Shown: positions 44,383 to 53,867, numbered from the stretch's first letter. The stretch: DNA of 64,000 bases from Aureibaculum flavum (GCF_016406085.1 NZ_JAEHFJ010000006.1:62001-126000); one strand, 5' to 3'. Numbers and translations: made by a program. Notes: generated from the letters alone by a model not told the origin.

Positions 44383-46281
44383 TTAATTTTGATTTTGCTT
44401 CATCATTTTTTTTAAAAGCTTTTTATTAACTTTTACTGGATATTGTTTTTTTAATTCTACAATCCAATCTTTTTCTAGCTGTTCTTGAAAATCATTAATT
44501 ACCAATCCACGAGCCTTTTTAAATTGCATCGGTTCTGATGGTAATATTTTTATCGTTTTAACGACCACAAAGTTATTCGTATTTTCTTCATAAACATCAG
44601 AAACTCCTATAGAATCTAAAGAAAATTTCTTAGGGAATTTTTTGTGATTTTCTTCTAAAATTCCTTTTGTAAAAATAACATGTATAATAGGGTCTTCATT
44701 TACTACTGCTTTTATCTCATCAAGACTTTTACCAGAAGCAAGCATGCTTTGAACTTCATCAGCCTTTTCTTTAACCGTACATGATGCTAAAATAACATCT
44801 CCTCTTTTCTTTAAAACATATTTATCTGAATGTTCATTAAAATACTGTTGCAACGCAACCGTATCTTTTTCTGCTTTTTTCCATACTTTGTCTTGCAAAA
44901 GCTCAAAAAGTAATAAGCCATCTTTATACTCTTGCATCGTAAACGCAAAGTCTACTTCTGTTTTTTCTAAATTGGCCTTAAAATAATCCAATACTTTTAA
45001 TTCTATAAAGCTATTGTAAATCTCTTTTTGATTTGTGTTTTTCCCATTACTATAAGCCACCAATTCAGATACTTTCGTTGCTTCCCCATTAATTGTAAAA
45101 AGTTCTTTATCTAACATTTTATTGAGCTCAAGCGTATTGTTTTTCAAGAACAGTTGTTGCAATTCTTCATCCTTATTTATCGTATAAGAATTCATTAGTT
45201 TTTTTACGACTGACTTTCCTGCTCTTTGAGAACGCTCGTTCTTTTCAATTTTCTGAACCAACTCCGTTCTTCTACTTTCTAAATCTGTAATAGGATGTTT
45301 CTTTATTAATTTTACAATATGCCATCCATAAACCGTTTTAAAAGGTTGGGAAACATCATTAACTTCCTTTAAAGAAAATGCCACATCAGAAAATGACTTG
45401 ATCATTCTATTGGCACTAAATTTTGGCAATGCACCTCCATTTAAAGCTGATGTTTTATCGTCGGAATGTAAATTCGCTAAAAAATGGAATGGACTTCCTT
45501 GCTTTACCTTAGCATATACCTCTTCAATTTTAGTTTTGGCATATAATGAATCTGTCGGATTTTCCTTTATCATAATATGAGCTACTTCTACCTCGCCTTG
45601 TGATGCTCTTTTATCATTGACTCTTACAATATGATAACCAAATTGGGTTCTAAACGGCATTGAAACCTTATCTACCACAGTATTATATGCAGCATTTTCA
45701 AAGTCATAAACCATATCAAAAACAGTGAAATACCCTAAATTACCTCCATTTTGCTGTGCTGAAGGATCTTCAGAATATTCTTTCGCAATGTCCTCAAAGG
45801 GTTGCCCATTTACAACTTTTAATCTCACTTCAATTATTTTCTTATATGCTTTTAAAGTATCCGCAGGTGATGCCTTTTTAGGAACTCCTACCAATATATG
45901 ACTGGCATTAATTTCTAACTGACTTCTTTCAAATGCCTCTTGTACTAAAGCTTCTGTAATTTTACTATCCGTTAAGTATGGAATAATTAATTGCTCTCGA
46001 TAAGAATTTAACTCCTTTTTAAATGACGCTACCGTATCGTACTTAAGGTCATAAGCTTGTTTTAGTTTCAGCTTATAGTTCACATATAAATCTAAATATT
46101 CTTCGATAGATTTTTTATTTTCTTCGGCAACAATATCTCTGTTTTTATTAAAAACTCGCGTAAATTCGTCCTTATAAACAGGTTCATTTGCTACAGTAAA
46201 AAGTATATCTTTTTTGCTTTGTGCCCCAATGTAAAAAGAGTTTACAAAGAAAAGACAAATCAATAGGTTCTTTAAATTCAT
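44383..46281 (-). CDS. Periplasmic peptidyl-prolyl isomerase with two PpiC domains
   Basis: A 632-residue exported protein (signal peptide ending FYIGAQS) and first gene of the foldase operon. Two tandem parvulin domains are clear: about 125-225 (INASHILVGVPKKASPADTLKAY ... GGNLGYFTVFDMVYDFENAAYN ... FGYHIVRVND) and about 228-335 (VEVAHIMIKENPTDSLYAK ... GGALPKFSANRMIKSF ... YGWHIVKLI). A long C-terminal chaperone-like region follows. It probably catalyses prolyl isomerisation and holds outer-membrane clients. Confidence 0.92.
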   Translation of the reverse strand: MNLKNLLICLFFVNSFYIGAQSKKDILFTVANEPVYKDEFTRVFNKNRDIVAEENKKSIEEYLDLYVNYKLKLKQAYDLKYDTVASFKKELNSYREQLIIPYLTDSKITEALVQEAFERSQLEINASHILVGVPKKASPADTLKAYKKIIEVRLKVVNGQPFEDIAKEYSEDPSAQQNGGNLGYFTVFDMVYDFENAAYNTVVDKVSMPFRTQFGYHIVRVNDKRASQGEVEVAHIMIKENPTDSLYAKTKIEEVYAKVKQGSPFHFLANLHSDDKTSALNGGALPKFSANRMIKSFSDVAFSLKEVNDVSQPFKTVYGWHIVKLIKKHPITDLESRRTELVQKIEKNERSQRAGKSVVKKLMNSYTINKDEELQQLFLKNNTLELNKMLDKELFTINGEATKVSELVAYSNGKNTNQKEIYNSFIELKVLDYFKANLEKTEVDFAFTMQEYKDGLLLFELLQDKVWKKAEKDTVALQQYFNEHSDKYVLKKRGDVILASCTVKEKADEVQSMLASGKSLDEIKAVVNEDPIIHVIFTKGILEENHKKFPKKFSLDSIGVSDVYEENTNNFVVVKTIKILPSEPMQFKKARGLVINDFQEQLEKDWIVELKKQYPVKVNKKLLKKMMKQNQN

Positions 46282-46361
46282 AAAAAGTTTAATGTTGTAA
46301 ATTCTGATTGTTTAGAACGCCCAAAAATATTTTATATTTATATATAATCCTGTTAAAAATA

Positions 46362-46643
46362 TCACAAAGATATAACGCCTTCTACTTTGGCCACTTCTTT
46401 ATATTTTTCTATAATTGCATCTGCATTAGCCATTTGAACTAAAATGGATAAACTGACATATTTACCCGTTTTCGAAGTTTTCTTCTCAATTACAGCTCCT
46501 GTATGATCAAATATTACTTCTATTTCTAACATCTTACTATCGTCTGCAGGGATAATAAATTTATACAAATATTTTGTAGGAAACTCAGTAGTTTCCTCTA
46601 ATCTATGCTTTAATTTTTTATAAAATTCAATTTGTTCGCTCAT
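46362..46643 (-). CDS. DUF493 (YbeD-like) protein
   Basis: A 93-residue small protein: FPTKYLYKFIIPADDSKMLEIEVIF, then SKTGKYVSLSILVQMANADAIIEKYKEVAKVEGVISL. This beta-alpha-beta ACT-like layout is the DUF493/YbeD fold, thought to be regulatory. ATG 46643 (MSEQIEFYKKL) is preferred over an in-frame start nine codons upstream. It is transcribed divergently from the next gene and lies 80 bp before the foldase operon on the same strand. Confidence 0.8.
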   Translation of the reverse strand: MSEQIEFYKKLKHRLEETTEFPTKYLYKFIIPADDSKMLEIEVIFDHTGAVIEKKTSKTGKYVSLSILVQMANADAIIEKYKEVAKVEGVISL

Positions 46644-46752
46644 CACTTTTTTTTGTAAGATATATGGCAATTAATGTACCATAACGAGTTGTCATTATAT
46701 AAAATGATCAATCACTGACAAAAATACAGATAAAATTTAGTTTCTTTGTTAT

Positions 46753-47313
46753 ATGACAAGCAATCTAAAAACTTCTCCAAAAAAAATTGTAATCACAGGA
46801 GGCCCTGGAACAGGTAAAACTACTTTAATAAACGAATTAGAGCGTAGAAATCTTATCTGTATCCCTGAAATATCGAGACAAATCACTTTGGAAGCAAGGA
46901 CTAACGGTATTGAATATTTGTTTTTAAATGATCCTTTATTGTTTAGTAAACTACTGTTAGAAGGAAGAGAAAATCAATATTTAGATGCTTTAAAATTAGA
47001 TGCTGATATTATCTTTTTCGATAGAGGTATTCCAGACATTCACGCCTATATGAATCATACGGAGACTCAATTTCCTCATATATATATTCAAAAAAGTAAA
47101 AAATACAAATATGATAGTGTGTTTTTATTACCACCATGGAAAGAAATTTACACCACTGATGATGAACGTTACGAAAGTTTTGAAATGGCCACCGATTTGT
47201 ACCAACATTTAAAACATGCCTATACCGAATTAGGATATAACATCATAGAAGTACCTGTAGGCGATATAGATTTAAGAGTTGATTTTATTCTAGACAATGT
47301 GAAACCTAACTAA
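46753..47313 (+). CDS. NadR/AAA_28-like ATP-binding protein
   Basis: A 186-residue P-loop protein: KIVITGGPGTGKTTLINELERR (Walker A, about 12-26), CIPEISRQI near 36, FFDRGIPDIHAYM near 89 (DRG Walker-B-like) and VFLLPPWKEIYTTDDERYES near 121. This is the AAA_28 group, like the kinase-type domain of NadR, and may be a nucleotide or small-molecule kinase. TTTCTTTG just before the ATG is a near match to the -7 promoter. Its stop overlaps the recQ start (TAATGG). Confidence 0.8.
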   Translation: MTSNLKTSPKKIVITGGPGTGKTTLINELERRNLICIPEISRQITLEARTNGIEYLFLNDPLLFSKLLLEGRENQYLDALKLDADIIFFDRGIPDIHAYMNHTETQFPHIYIQKSKKYKYDSVFLLPPWKEIYTTDDERYESFEMATDLYQHLKHAYTELGYNIIEVPVGDIDLRVDFILDNVKPN

Positions 47314-49208
47314 TGGAAACTGCAAGAACGCTGCTGAATACCTACTGGGGCTATCCCAACTTTAGAGCTTCGCAAGAACAAATTATTAACACCATTTTAG
47401 AGGGTAAAAATGTAGTTGCCATTTTGCCAACCGGTGGTGGTAAATCTATCTGTTATCAAATACCTGCATTATTAAAAAAAGGAGTTTGCTTAGTTGTATC
47501 GCCTCTAATTGCATTAATGAATGACCAAGTAAGCAATCTAAAAGAAAAAGGCATAAAAGCTATTGCTATCACTTCTAATCTAAATCAAGAACAGGCTATA
47601 CAAGCATTTGATAATTTACAATTTGGTAATTATAAATTCTTATATGTTTCACCAGAAAAGTTACAATCTGATTTTATTCAAGAAAAACTAAAACAATTAG
47701 ATATTAACCTAATTGCTGTTGATGAGGCTCATTGTATCTCAGAGTGGGGACATGATTTTAGACCTGCCTATTTAAAAATACCTGCAATTAAAGAATTAGG
47801 TATTGATGCTCCAATACTTGCTTTAACCGCCACAGCGACGCGTCGAGTTTTAGACGATTTAATGAAAAATTTAGAAATAGAAGATGCTACTGTTTTTAAA
47901 CAATCATTGGTTCGAAAAAAATTAGCTCTAAAAATATCTAGACATGAAGATGTTTATTTTGAGATAAAAAAGTTACTTAAAAAGACTAACAGCACCACCA
48001 TAATTTATGTAAATAGCCGACGACGCGTACAAGATTTTAGCAATCATTTAAACAAAAACAATTTTAAAAGCTCGTATTATCATGCGGGATTATCGAATGA
48101 AGAAAAGCAACGTTCTTTTGATAATTGGATGGAAGAAAAAACACCAATAATGGTAGCTACCAATGCTTTTGGAATGGGTATAGACAAAGATAATGTTGCA
48201 TTAATTATCCATGTCGATTTACCTTTTAGTTTAGAAAACTACATGCAAGAAGCTGGTAGAGCAGGTAGAGATGGTAATGACGCCAGCTCCATTCTTTTTG
48301 CGAATGATCACACTATCAATAACCTAAAAAATCAGTATCAAAAAGGTGTGGTTACACCTGAATTTGCAAAAGATATTTACAATCATTTAAATCAATATTT
48401 TTACATTGCATTTGGAGAAAGACCAGAACATCAATTTGAATTTGACCTTGCTACATTTTGCCATACTTACAAAACGAATATATTAAAAACATACAACGCT
48501 TTAAAATTATTAGAACGAGAACAAGTACTTTTATTTAACGAAGGTTTTAACAAACAATCTATGTTAAAATTTATAATGCCTCCAAACCGTGTTTTAGATT
48601 ATGCGGAGCGAACCAACAATAATCTTGTTAAAATAATTTTGAGAACGCACGGCGGTATTTTTGATAATTTTATAAAAATAAATGAATCTGTTTTATCCAA
48701 AAAATTGGAGACACAAGTCTCTACAATTAAAGGCATGTTAATAAAACTAGAGAAAGATGGTTTGCTCAATTATAAAAACAATAAAAATACAAGTGAATTA
48801 CAGTTTTTAGTTCCAAGAGAAGATAACAGAACTATTAATGCCATTTCTAAAGACATTAATCAATATAATAATATAAAATTAGAAAAGATTAATGCCATTA
48901 TTGATTACGCTGAAAATGATACTATTTGTAGAAGTAAATTGCTACTCAATTATTTTGATGAAAAATTAGAGGTAAACTGTGGTATATGCGATGTTTGCTT
49001 AGCGAACAATTTTAGAGCAACAACCAACACCAATTTATCAAATCAAATTTTAGAGCTATTAAGGGTAAAGAAACAGTTGTCTAGTAAAGAAATTGCTATC
49101 CTTTTAAATGTCCCCTCTTCTACCCTAATAAAGAGCCTACAAAACCTATTGGATACTGATAAAATAACTATAAATTCGCAAAATAAATTAGAACTAGTAC
49201 CAAAATGA
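47313..49208 (+). CDS. recQ: RecQ-family ATP-dependent DNA helicase
   Basis: A 631-residue superfamily 2 helicase: Q motif region YPNFRASQEQII, Walker A LPTGGGKSICYQ (near 39), DEAH box AVDEAHCISEWGHDFRP (near 138), SAT-like TATATRR, and motifs V/VI ATNAFGMGIDKDNV and QEAGRAGRDG. The RecQ zinc-binding cysteines are in CRSKLLLNYF and CGICDVC (near 530-555). It ends with a short helix-turn-helix-like segment (SSKEIAILLNV) and lacks an HRDC domain, so it is the shorter RecQ type. It participates in recombination and fork repair. Overlaps both neighbours by a few bases, so is translationally coupled. Confidence 0.93.
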   Translation: METARTLLNTYWGYPNFRASQEQIINTILEGKNVVAILPTGGGKSICYQIPALLKKGVCLVVSPLIALMNDQVSNLKEKGIKAIAITSNLNQEQAIQAFDNLQFGNYKFLYVSPEKLQSDFIQEKLKQLDINLIAVDEAHCISEWGHDFRPAYLKIPAIKELGIDAPILALTATATRRVLDDLMKNLEIEDATVFKQSLVRKKLALKISRHEDVYFEIKKLLKKTNSTTIIYVNSRRRVQDFSNHLNKNNFKSSYYHAGLSNEEKQRSFDNWMEEKTPIMVATNAFGMGIDKDNVALIIHVDLPFSLENYMQEAGRAGRDGNDASSILFANDHTINNLKNQYQKGVVTPEFAKDIYNHLNQYFYIAFGERPEHQFEFDLATFCHTYKTNILKTYNALKLLEREQVLLFNEGFNKQSMLKFIMPPNRVLDYAERTNNNLVKIILRTHGGIFDNFIKINESVLSKKLETQVSTIKGMLIKLEKDGLLNYKNNKNTSELQFLVPREDNRTINAISKDINQYNNIKLEKINAIIDYAENDTICRSKLLLNYFDEKLEVNCGICDVCLANNFRATTNTNLSNQILELLRVKKQLSSKEIAILLNVPSSTLIKSLQNLLDTDKITINSQNKLELVPK

Positions 49209-50158
49209 CTGATGTTAGAATAGTATTTATGGGCACACCCGATTTTGCTGTGGGTGTATTAAAAGCCTTAATAGAAAACGATTATAATGTAGTAGGTGTA
49301 ATTACCGCACCTGACAGACCGTCTGGTAGAGGCAGAAAATTAAATCAATCTGCCGTAAAAAAATATGCATTAGAGCAAGACCTCCCCATTTTACAACCCA
49401 CCAATTTAAAAAATGAGTTCTTTCTGTCAGAACTAAAAGAACTTAATGCCAATTTACAAATTGTAGTAGCTTTTAGAATGTTACCTAAGGTAGTATGGCA
49501 AATGCCAGAAATAGGCACTTTTAACTTGCATGCATCTTTATTACCAAACTATAGAGGAGCTGCACCTATTAATTGGGCAATAATTAATGGTGAAACAACA
49601 ACGGGTGTAACTACTTTTTTTATTGATGATAAAATTGATACGGGTGCTATACTATTAAAGGACGAGATTTCAATTGATAAAAATGATACCGCTGGAACTT
49701 TGCACGATAAGTTAATGGAATTGGGTAGTGGACTTGTAGTAAAAACTGTAAAACTGATTGAAGAAGGTAAAGTTAAAACCACACCACAACATCAATTTGA
49801 TGAGGATGAATTAAAAGACGCCCCAAAGATTTTTAAAGACACTTGTCAAATAGATTGGAACTTATCATTGGATGAGGTCTATAATAAGATTAGAGGCTTA
49901 AATCCTTATCCTGGTGCTTGGACAGTTCTTACTAATAATGAGGAAACTTTTGAAATGAAGATTTTTAATGTAAAAAAGGAAAAAGAACAGCACCTCCATG
50001 CTATAGGAAAATTAGTTGTTGGTAAATCAGAATTGAAGGTTGCCTTAAATAATGGATACCTAATTATTGAAGAGTTACAATTACCAGGTAAACGTAAAAT
50101 GAAAGTTAGCGACTTACTCAATGGGTATAAATTTGACCAAAATGCACGTGTTCAATAA
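49205..50158 (+). CDS. fmt: Methionyl-tRNA formyltransferase
   Basis: A 317-residue enzyme that formylates initiator Met-tRNA using 10-formyl-THF. Motifs: VFMGTPDFAV (N-terminal), VITAPDRPSGRGRKL near 37, the catalytic NLHASLLPNYRGAAPINWAIINGE (Asn, His and later Asp; about 110-133), TGVTTFFIDDKIDTGAIL, and the C-terminal RNA-binding domain starting near 210 (LSLDEVYNKIRGLNPYPGAW). ATG overlaps the recQ stop (ATGA). Length matches family. Confidence 0.97.
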   Translation: MTDVRIVFMGTPDFAVGVLKALIENDYNVVGVITAPDRPSGRGRKLNQSAVKKYALEQDLPILQPTNLKNEFFLSELKELNANLQIVVAFRMLPKVVWQMPEIGTFNLHASLLPNYRGAAPINWAIINGETTTGVTTFFIDDKIDTGAILLKDEISIDKNDTAGTLHDKLMELGSGLVVKTVKLIEEGKVKTTPQHQFDEDELKDAPKIFKDTCQIDWNLSLDEVYNKIRGLNPYPGAWTVLTNNEETFEMKIFNVKKEKEQHLHAIGKLVVGKSELKVALNNGYLIIEELQLPGKRKMKVSDLLNGYKFDQNARVQ

Positions 50159-50231
50159 TATTGTGTAGGTTAAGCTAGATTAACAAAAAATTAACATGAA
50201 TGCCTATTATCAGTGACCTTGCGTTAAAAAG

Positions 50232-50248
50232 ACGAGTTAAAAACTCGT
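50232..50248. terminator. Small hairpin downstream of fmt
   Basis: ACGAGTT (50232-50238) and AACTCGT (50242-50248) form a perfect 7-bp stem with loop AAA. There is no following U tract, so it may protect an mRNA end rather than terminate alone. Confidence 0.4.
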
Positions 50249-50306
50249 GGTTATTAACAATTGACCCCGTTTTATTAACAAAATAAGACTTTTTCATAGG
50301 TAAAAC

Positions 50307-50336
50307 TTGCGTTAACCCTTATAAAATCTATATTTG
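50307..50336 (+). promoter_or_regulatory. Complete Bacteroidota-type promoter of the HU gene
   Basis: TTG at 50307-50309 (-33 box) and TATATTTG at 50329-50336 (-7 box), spaced by 19 bp, match the known TTTG...TANNTTTG arrangement. The transcript would start near 50342 and have a leader of about 45 nt. It is the best promoter in the window. Confidence 0.8.
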
Positions 50337-50386
50337 TTCAGCTTAAACAAGCAATTAATTATTAATCAATTTTAAATTTAAAAATT

Positions 50387-50659
50387 ATGAACAAATCAGA
50401 ATTAGTAGAATCTATGGCTGCAGACGCAGGAATTTCAAAAGCAGCTGCAAAAAAAGCATTAGATTCAGTTATGGGTAATGTAGAACAAACTTTAAAGAAA
50501 GGCGGAAGAGTTTCTTTAGTAGGTTTTGGTTCTTGGTCAGTTTCTAAAAGAGCTGCTAGAGATGGAAGAAATCCTCAAACTGGAAAAACTATAAAAATTG
50601 CTGCTAAAAATGTAGTGAAATTTAAGCCAGGTGCTGAATTAAAAAGTTCTGTAAACTAA
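50387..50659 (+). CDS. HU-family nucleoid protein
   Basis: A 90-residue DNA-bending protein: MNKSELVESMAADAGISKAAAKKALDSVM helix pair, then the beta-arm VSLVGFGSWSVSKRAARDGRNPQTGKTIKIAAKNVVKFKPGAELKSSVN. The arm motif GRNPQTG and the PGxEL end are diagnostic. It is strongly promoted and terminated, transcribed alone. HU versus IHF subunits cannot be separated from sequence alone, but a homodimeric HU is expected. Confidence 0.95.
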   Translation: MNKSELVESMAADAGISKAAAKKALDSVMGNVEQTLKKGGRVSLVGFGSWSVSKRAARDGRNPQTGKTIKIAAKNVVKFKPGAELKSSVN

Positions 50660-50684
50660 TTTTAGTTCACACAAAAACGTAAAG

Positions 50685-50715
50685 GCTCTCATTTTTCAAT
50701 GAGAGCTTTTTTTTT
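50685..50715 (+). terminator. Intrinsic terminator of the HU gene
   Basis: GCTCTCATT (50685-50693) and AATGAGAGC (50698-50706) form a perfect 9-bp stem with a 4-nt loop (TTTC), followed by nine T residues. Confidence 0.93.
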
Positions 50716-50907
50716 ATATCAATTTCTTCATATTTTTTTCTACCTTGACTTTCGGTAATCTATATTGCTATAGATTACACAATCACCTAAAGTAACTTTT
50801 TTTTCAAAAAAATATCTTCCTTATTTTTTGTCATCCATTAATATTGGCAACTCACACCAATTTAAATCTAATAATAATTACTATATTAGTGGGTAATTAA
50901 ATAACTT

Positions 50908-51465
50908 ATGGGACAAACAGAATTAACAAAAGGCAAATTGCTTATTGCGGAACCCTCAATTTTAAACGATACCTCATTTAATAGATCTGTAATATTATTA
51001 TCTGAACACAACGATCAAGGTTCAATTGGTTTTATAATTAATAAGCCTTCACAGTATGTATTAGGCGATTTATTACCAGAAATAGATTCTGATCTAACCA
51101 TTTATAAAGGTGGCCCCGTTTCTGAAGAAAATTTATATTTTGTGCATCGCGTACCACATTTAATTCCTGATAGTATTGAAATAACAGATGGTATTTTTTG
51201 GGGAGGTGATTTTGAAGTTGTACAAGAATTATTAGAAAAAGACGAGCTTGATAAAGAGGATATCCGCTTTTTTCTGGGGTATTCAGGATGGAGTAAAGAT
51301 CAATTACAAGACGAATTAGAAACTACTTCATGGATCGTTATAGAAAACCAATATCAAAATATATTTGGAATTTCTGACCAATCTTTCTGGAAAGATCAAT
51401 TGATGAAATTTGGTGGCGAGTACAAACTATGGGCAAATGCTCCTGAGAATCCGAGTTTGAATTAA
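50908..51465 (+). CDS. YqgE/AlgH-family protein
   Basis: A 185-residue soluble protein of the UPF0301 family: KGKLLIAEPSILNDTSFNRSVILLSEH, then GSIGFIINKPS, IYKGGPVSEENLYFVHR, WGGDFE, FFLGYSGWSKDQLQDEL and FWKDQLMKFGGEYKLWANAPENPSLN. These are the standard landmarks of YqgE. No biochemical activity is firmly established. Single gene; an AT-rich region on both sides. Confidence 0.93.
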   Translation: MGQTELTKGKLLIAEPSILNDTSFNRSVILLSEHNDQGSIGFIINKPSQYVLGDLLPEIDSDLTIYKGGPVSEENLYFVHRVPHLIPDSIEITDGIFWGGDFEVVQELLEKDELDKEDIRFFLGYSGWSKDQLQDELETTSWIVIENQYQNIFGISDQSFWKDQLMKFGGEYKLWANAPENPSLN

Positions 51466-51570
51466 AATTTATGTAATTGCTATAATGATTATAAATGCAA
51501 TGTTTTTATACAATAGGTTTGTGCAACATTTGTCATAACCAACGAAAATTATGAAATTTAAACTTAATTT

Positions 51571-51639
51571 ATGAAAATGGAATTCGCAAGAATGATTATA
51601 ATCATGTTTGGATTTCTTATAATTGTAACTGGTTTATAA
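51571..51639 (+). CDS. Possible 22-residue hydrophobic micropeptide
   Basis: In the 371-bp gap between yqgE and the dipeptidase (otherwise empty) an ATG at 51571 opens a 22-codon frame, MKMEFARM followed by IIIMFGFLIIVTGL: a short basic/acidic head and a single membrane helix. A TAGGTTTG box (TANNTTTG) at 51514-51521 could drive it. Frames this short arise by chance, so it is only a candidate. Confidence 0.3.
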   Translation: MKMEFARMIIIMFGFLIIVTGL

Positions 51640-51836
51640 TGTTTTTTAATCCCCAAAAAGTAAGATTTATATTAAGAAAATTACTTATTTGCGACCTCTA
51701 AAACCCTTTCAAGTTAAAAGTACGTTGAGATTAACCTTCTATCCAGTTTATATTATTAACTTCTAAGAATAATAAGGTAACAATTCTAGGCCTAACCAAT
51801 TACCGTAATGTTAACCACAATCTTGAAATTATACAT

Positions 51837-53030
51837 ATGAGATATTTAATAGTTTTATTTTTTGTTTTTGCCTCTTGTAAAAAATCCCCTGAAAACAAAA
51901 CGGAACCCAAATCACTGGCAGAAATTCATAACCAAGCCATTTTTGTTGATACGCACAATGACATTCTGCTTCATACCATGGAAAAAAGTTTTCTAATTGA
52001 TGATGACCTAACAGGAAAAACACATAGTGATTTGAACAGAATGAAACAAGGTGGTTTAGATGTTCAATTTTTCTCCGTGTGGAGTGATGGCAATCAATTA
52101 AACCCATATAAATATGCCAATGCACAAATAGACAGTTTAGATGCCGTAATTAAAAGAAATCCGACTAAAATAGTTAAGGTTGCCAATACCGAAGAACTAT
52201 TAAAAGTTGTGCAGCAGCATAAAATAGCAGCACTCATTGGTTTAGAAGGTGGTCATCAATTTGAAAATGATATAGATAAGTTAGATACACTTTTCAATCG
52301 TGGTGTACGCTATATAACCCTTACTTGGAACAACTCTACACCTTGGGCAACAAGTGCCTCTGATGAAACAAAAAAAGAGGGTACACTTAATTCGGAAGGT
52401 GAAAAAGGATTGACTAAATTTGGAAAACAAATTGTCAATAAAATGAACACATTAGGTATCATGGTTGATATTTCACATGTTGGAGAGCAAACCTTTTGGG
52501 ATGTAATTGCTACTACTACAAAACCTATTATAGCCTCGCATAGTTCTGTTTATAATATCTGTCCTCATCCTAGAAACTTAAATGACGATCAAATAAAGGC
52601 CATTGCTAAAAATGGTGGTGTTATTCAGATTAATTTCAATTCTGGCTTTATAGATGCTACCGTTGCAAAAAAGGAAGAAAAATTTCTCATAAAACATAAA
52701 ACTGAAATAGATTCTTTGAAGCAATTAGGTATAAACCCTTATTTAGCGGAAGAATCAATGTATTCTAAATATCGTCTAGAAACTGAAGAATTAAAAGCTC
52801 CGTTTCATTTAGTTATTGATCATATTGAATACATCATAAAATTAGTTGGTGTTGATTATGTCGGTATCGGTTCTGATTTTGATGGAATTGTTTTACCTCC
52901 TAAACAATTAAATGACGTTACAACATATCCATTAATTACAAAAGCATTAATAGAAAGAGGGTATAGCGAAAAAGATATTGATAAAATACTTGGAGGTAAT
53001 ATCTTAAGAGTATTAAAAGCAAATGAATAA
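51837..53030 (+). CDS. M19-family membrane dipeptidase lipoprotein
   Basis: A 397-residue lipoprotein (lipobox FASC, Cys14) and zinc dipeptidase of the renal-dipeptidase family. Metal ligands: FVDTHNDIL (HxD, near 38), ALIGLEGGHQFE (Glu, near 138), VDISHVGEQTFWD (His, near 211), IASHSSVYNICPHPRNL (His, near 230), and GIGSDFDGI (Asp, near 342). It would hydrolyse dipeptides, including D-amino-acid ones, in the periplasm or at the surface. An isolated gene. Confidence 0.93.
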   Translation: MRYLIVLFFVFASCKKSPENKTEPKSLAEIHNQAIFVDTHNDILLHTMEKSFLIDDDLTGKTHSDLNRMKQGGLDVQFFSVWSDGNQLNPYKYANAQIDSLDAVIKRNPTKIVKVANTEELLKVVQQHKIAALIGLEGGHQFENDIDKLDTLFNRGVRYITLTWNNSTPWATSASDETKKEGTLNSEGEKGLTKFGKQIVNKMNTLGIMVDISHVGEQTFWDVIATTTKPIIASHSSVYNICPHPRNLNDDQIKAIAKNGGVIQINFNSGFIDATVAKKEEKFLIKHKTEIDSLKQLGINPYLAEESMYSKYRLETEELKAPFHLVIDHIEYIIKLVGVDYVGIGSDFDGIVLPPKQLNDVTTYPLITKALIERGYSEKDIDKILGGNILRVLKANE

Positions 53031-53121
53031 AAAGAATATGACTTCTTACCTATTTTCAAACTTGAAAACGCAAATATCCTTAACTCATGTCTAGTTAAAA
53101 TGTAGTTATTTTAAATTGTAT

Positions 53122-53280
53122 ATGAATTACACTAAGAACCTAACAGTTATTGCAGCGTTCATCATTATGCCTACTTTAAAAAATCAGCTCCAAATATTTA
53201 TGGGATTACAGTCAACACAATTTAACATAATTTTTATATTTTATTTGGTAAAAGAACTAAATTTGTACCCTCTTATTTAA
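53122..53280 (+). CDS. Possible 52-residue protein upstream of the micropeptide pair
   Basis: ATG 53122 opens a 52-codon frame: MNYTKNLTVIAAFIIMPTL, and a later aliphatic segment (FNIIFIFYLVKELNLYPLI). It overlaps the -7 promoter box for the next peptide. No homology is recognised and base composition is similar to non-coding flanks; it may be spurious. Confidence 0.2.
   Translation: MNYTKNLTVIAAFIIMPTLKNQLQIFMGLQSTQFNIIFIFYLVKELNLYPLI
53258..53265 (+). promoter_or_regulatory. Promoter -7 box TAAATTTG before the 29-residue peptide
   Basis: TAAATTTG fits TANNTTTG and would start a transcript near 53271, 23 nt before the ATG at 53294. No convincing -33 box is at the usual spacing. Confidence 0.45.
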
Positions 53281-53293
53281 GATAAAAAGAATA

Positions 53294-53383
53294 ATGAGTA
53301 TAAGACATCAAATTTTTATTTGTCTAACTGTGTTTACAATGATTGCAATTAATAACATACTTTCTAAAGTTCAAATAGTTTAA
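53294..53383 (+). CDS. 29-residue hydrophobic peptide fused end-to-start with the next gene
   Basis: The frame encodes MSIRHQIFICLTVFTMIAIN and nine more residues, a single membrane helix with a basic head. Its stop TAA (53381-53383) touches the ATG of the next gene (53384), so the two are probably translationally coupled. A -7 box lies just upstream. It is a plausible leader or small membrane peptide, but no homologue is known to me. Confidence 0.4.
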   Translation: MSIRHQIFICLTVFTMIAINNILSKVQIV

Positions 53384-53758
53384 ATGAAAAGGTGGAATCA
53401 AATACTTAGCGTAGTTCTACTTATTTCAGTGTACTGTTTTGGTATTTATGTTCCTGCAAAAACATCTTTATCTTCAGTCACACAAACGGTTGAACAAAAT
53501 AGTGAGCAAAAGGAATTTTCATCTACCGTTTCTAATGTTCTTTACCCGCATACGCAACAATTCGATAATTTATTTTCTGAATTCACAGAATTTACATCGC
53601 CTATTTTCAAATTGGGTAATGAAGTTTTTTGGGCAATTTTCCGTTCAAATGAAATACTGCTTAATGCAAAATTTAAACAGTATAAAAGTCACTTAAAAAC
53701 ACAACTGATCAGATCTAGAAAGACTGATCTCATATTTCCTTTCCATAATTTTTGGTAA
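53384..53758 (+). CDS. Exported protein of unknown function
   Basis: A 124-residue protein with an N-terminal signal or anchor (MKRWNQILSVVLLISVYCFGIYVP) followed by a polar Ser/Thr/Gln/Glu segment, then FSEFTEFTSPIFKLGNEVFWAIFRSNEILLNAKFKQYK, ending in a basic stretch and PFHNFW. The W-terminated aromatic end is reminiscent of small uncharacterised flavobacterial exported proteins. No enzymatic motif. It directly abuts the 29-residue peptide upstream. Confidence 0.6.
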   Translation: MKRWNQILSVVLLISVYCFGIYVPAKTSLSSVTQTVEQNSEQKEFSSTVSNVLYPHTQQFDNLFSEFTEFTSPIFKLGNEVFWAIFRSNEILLNAKFKQYKSHLKTQLIRSRKTDLIFPFHNFW

Positions 53759-53867
53759 TTTTTTTTCGTTTAAACTACCTCTTGCGTAGTTGTATTTAAC
53801 GTATTGATATGTTGTGATTTATCACTTCATACAAAAATTATTATATCAAAATTTAAAAAAACATACA

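Noticed and set aside
53439-53696. 85-codon plus frame overlapping the 124-residue protein
   Set aside because: Alternative frame of an exported protein gene with a better start and signal peptide.
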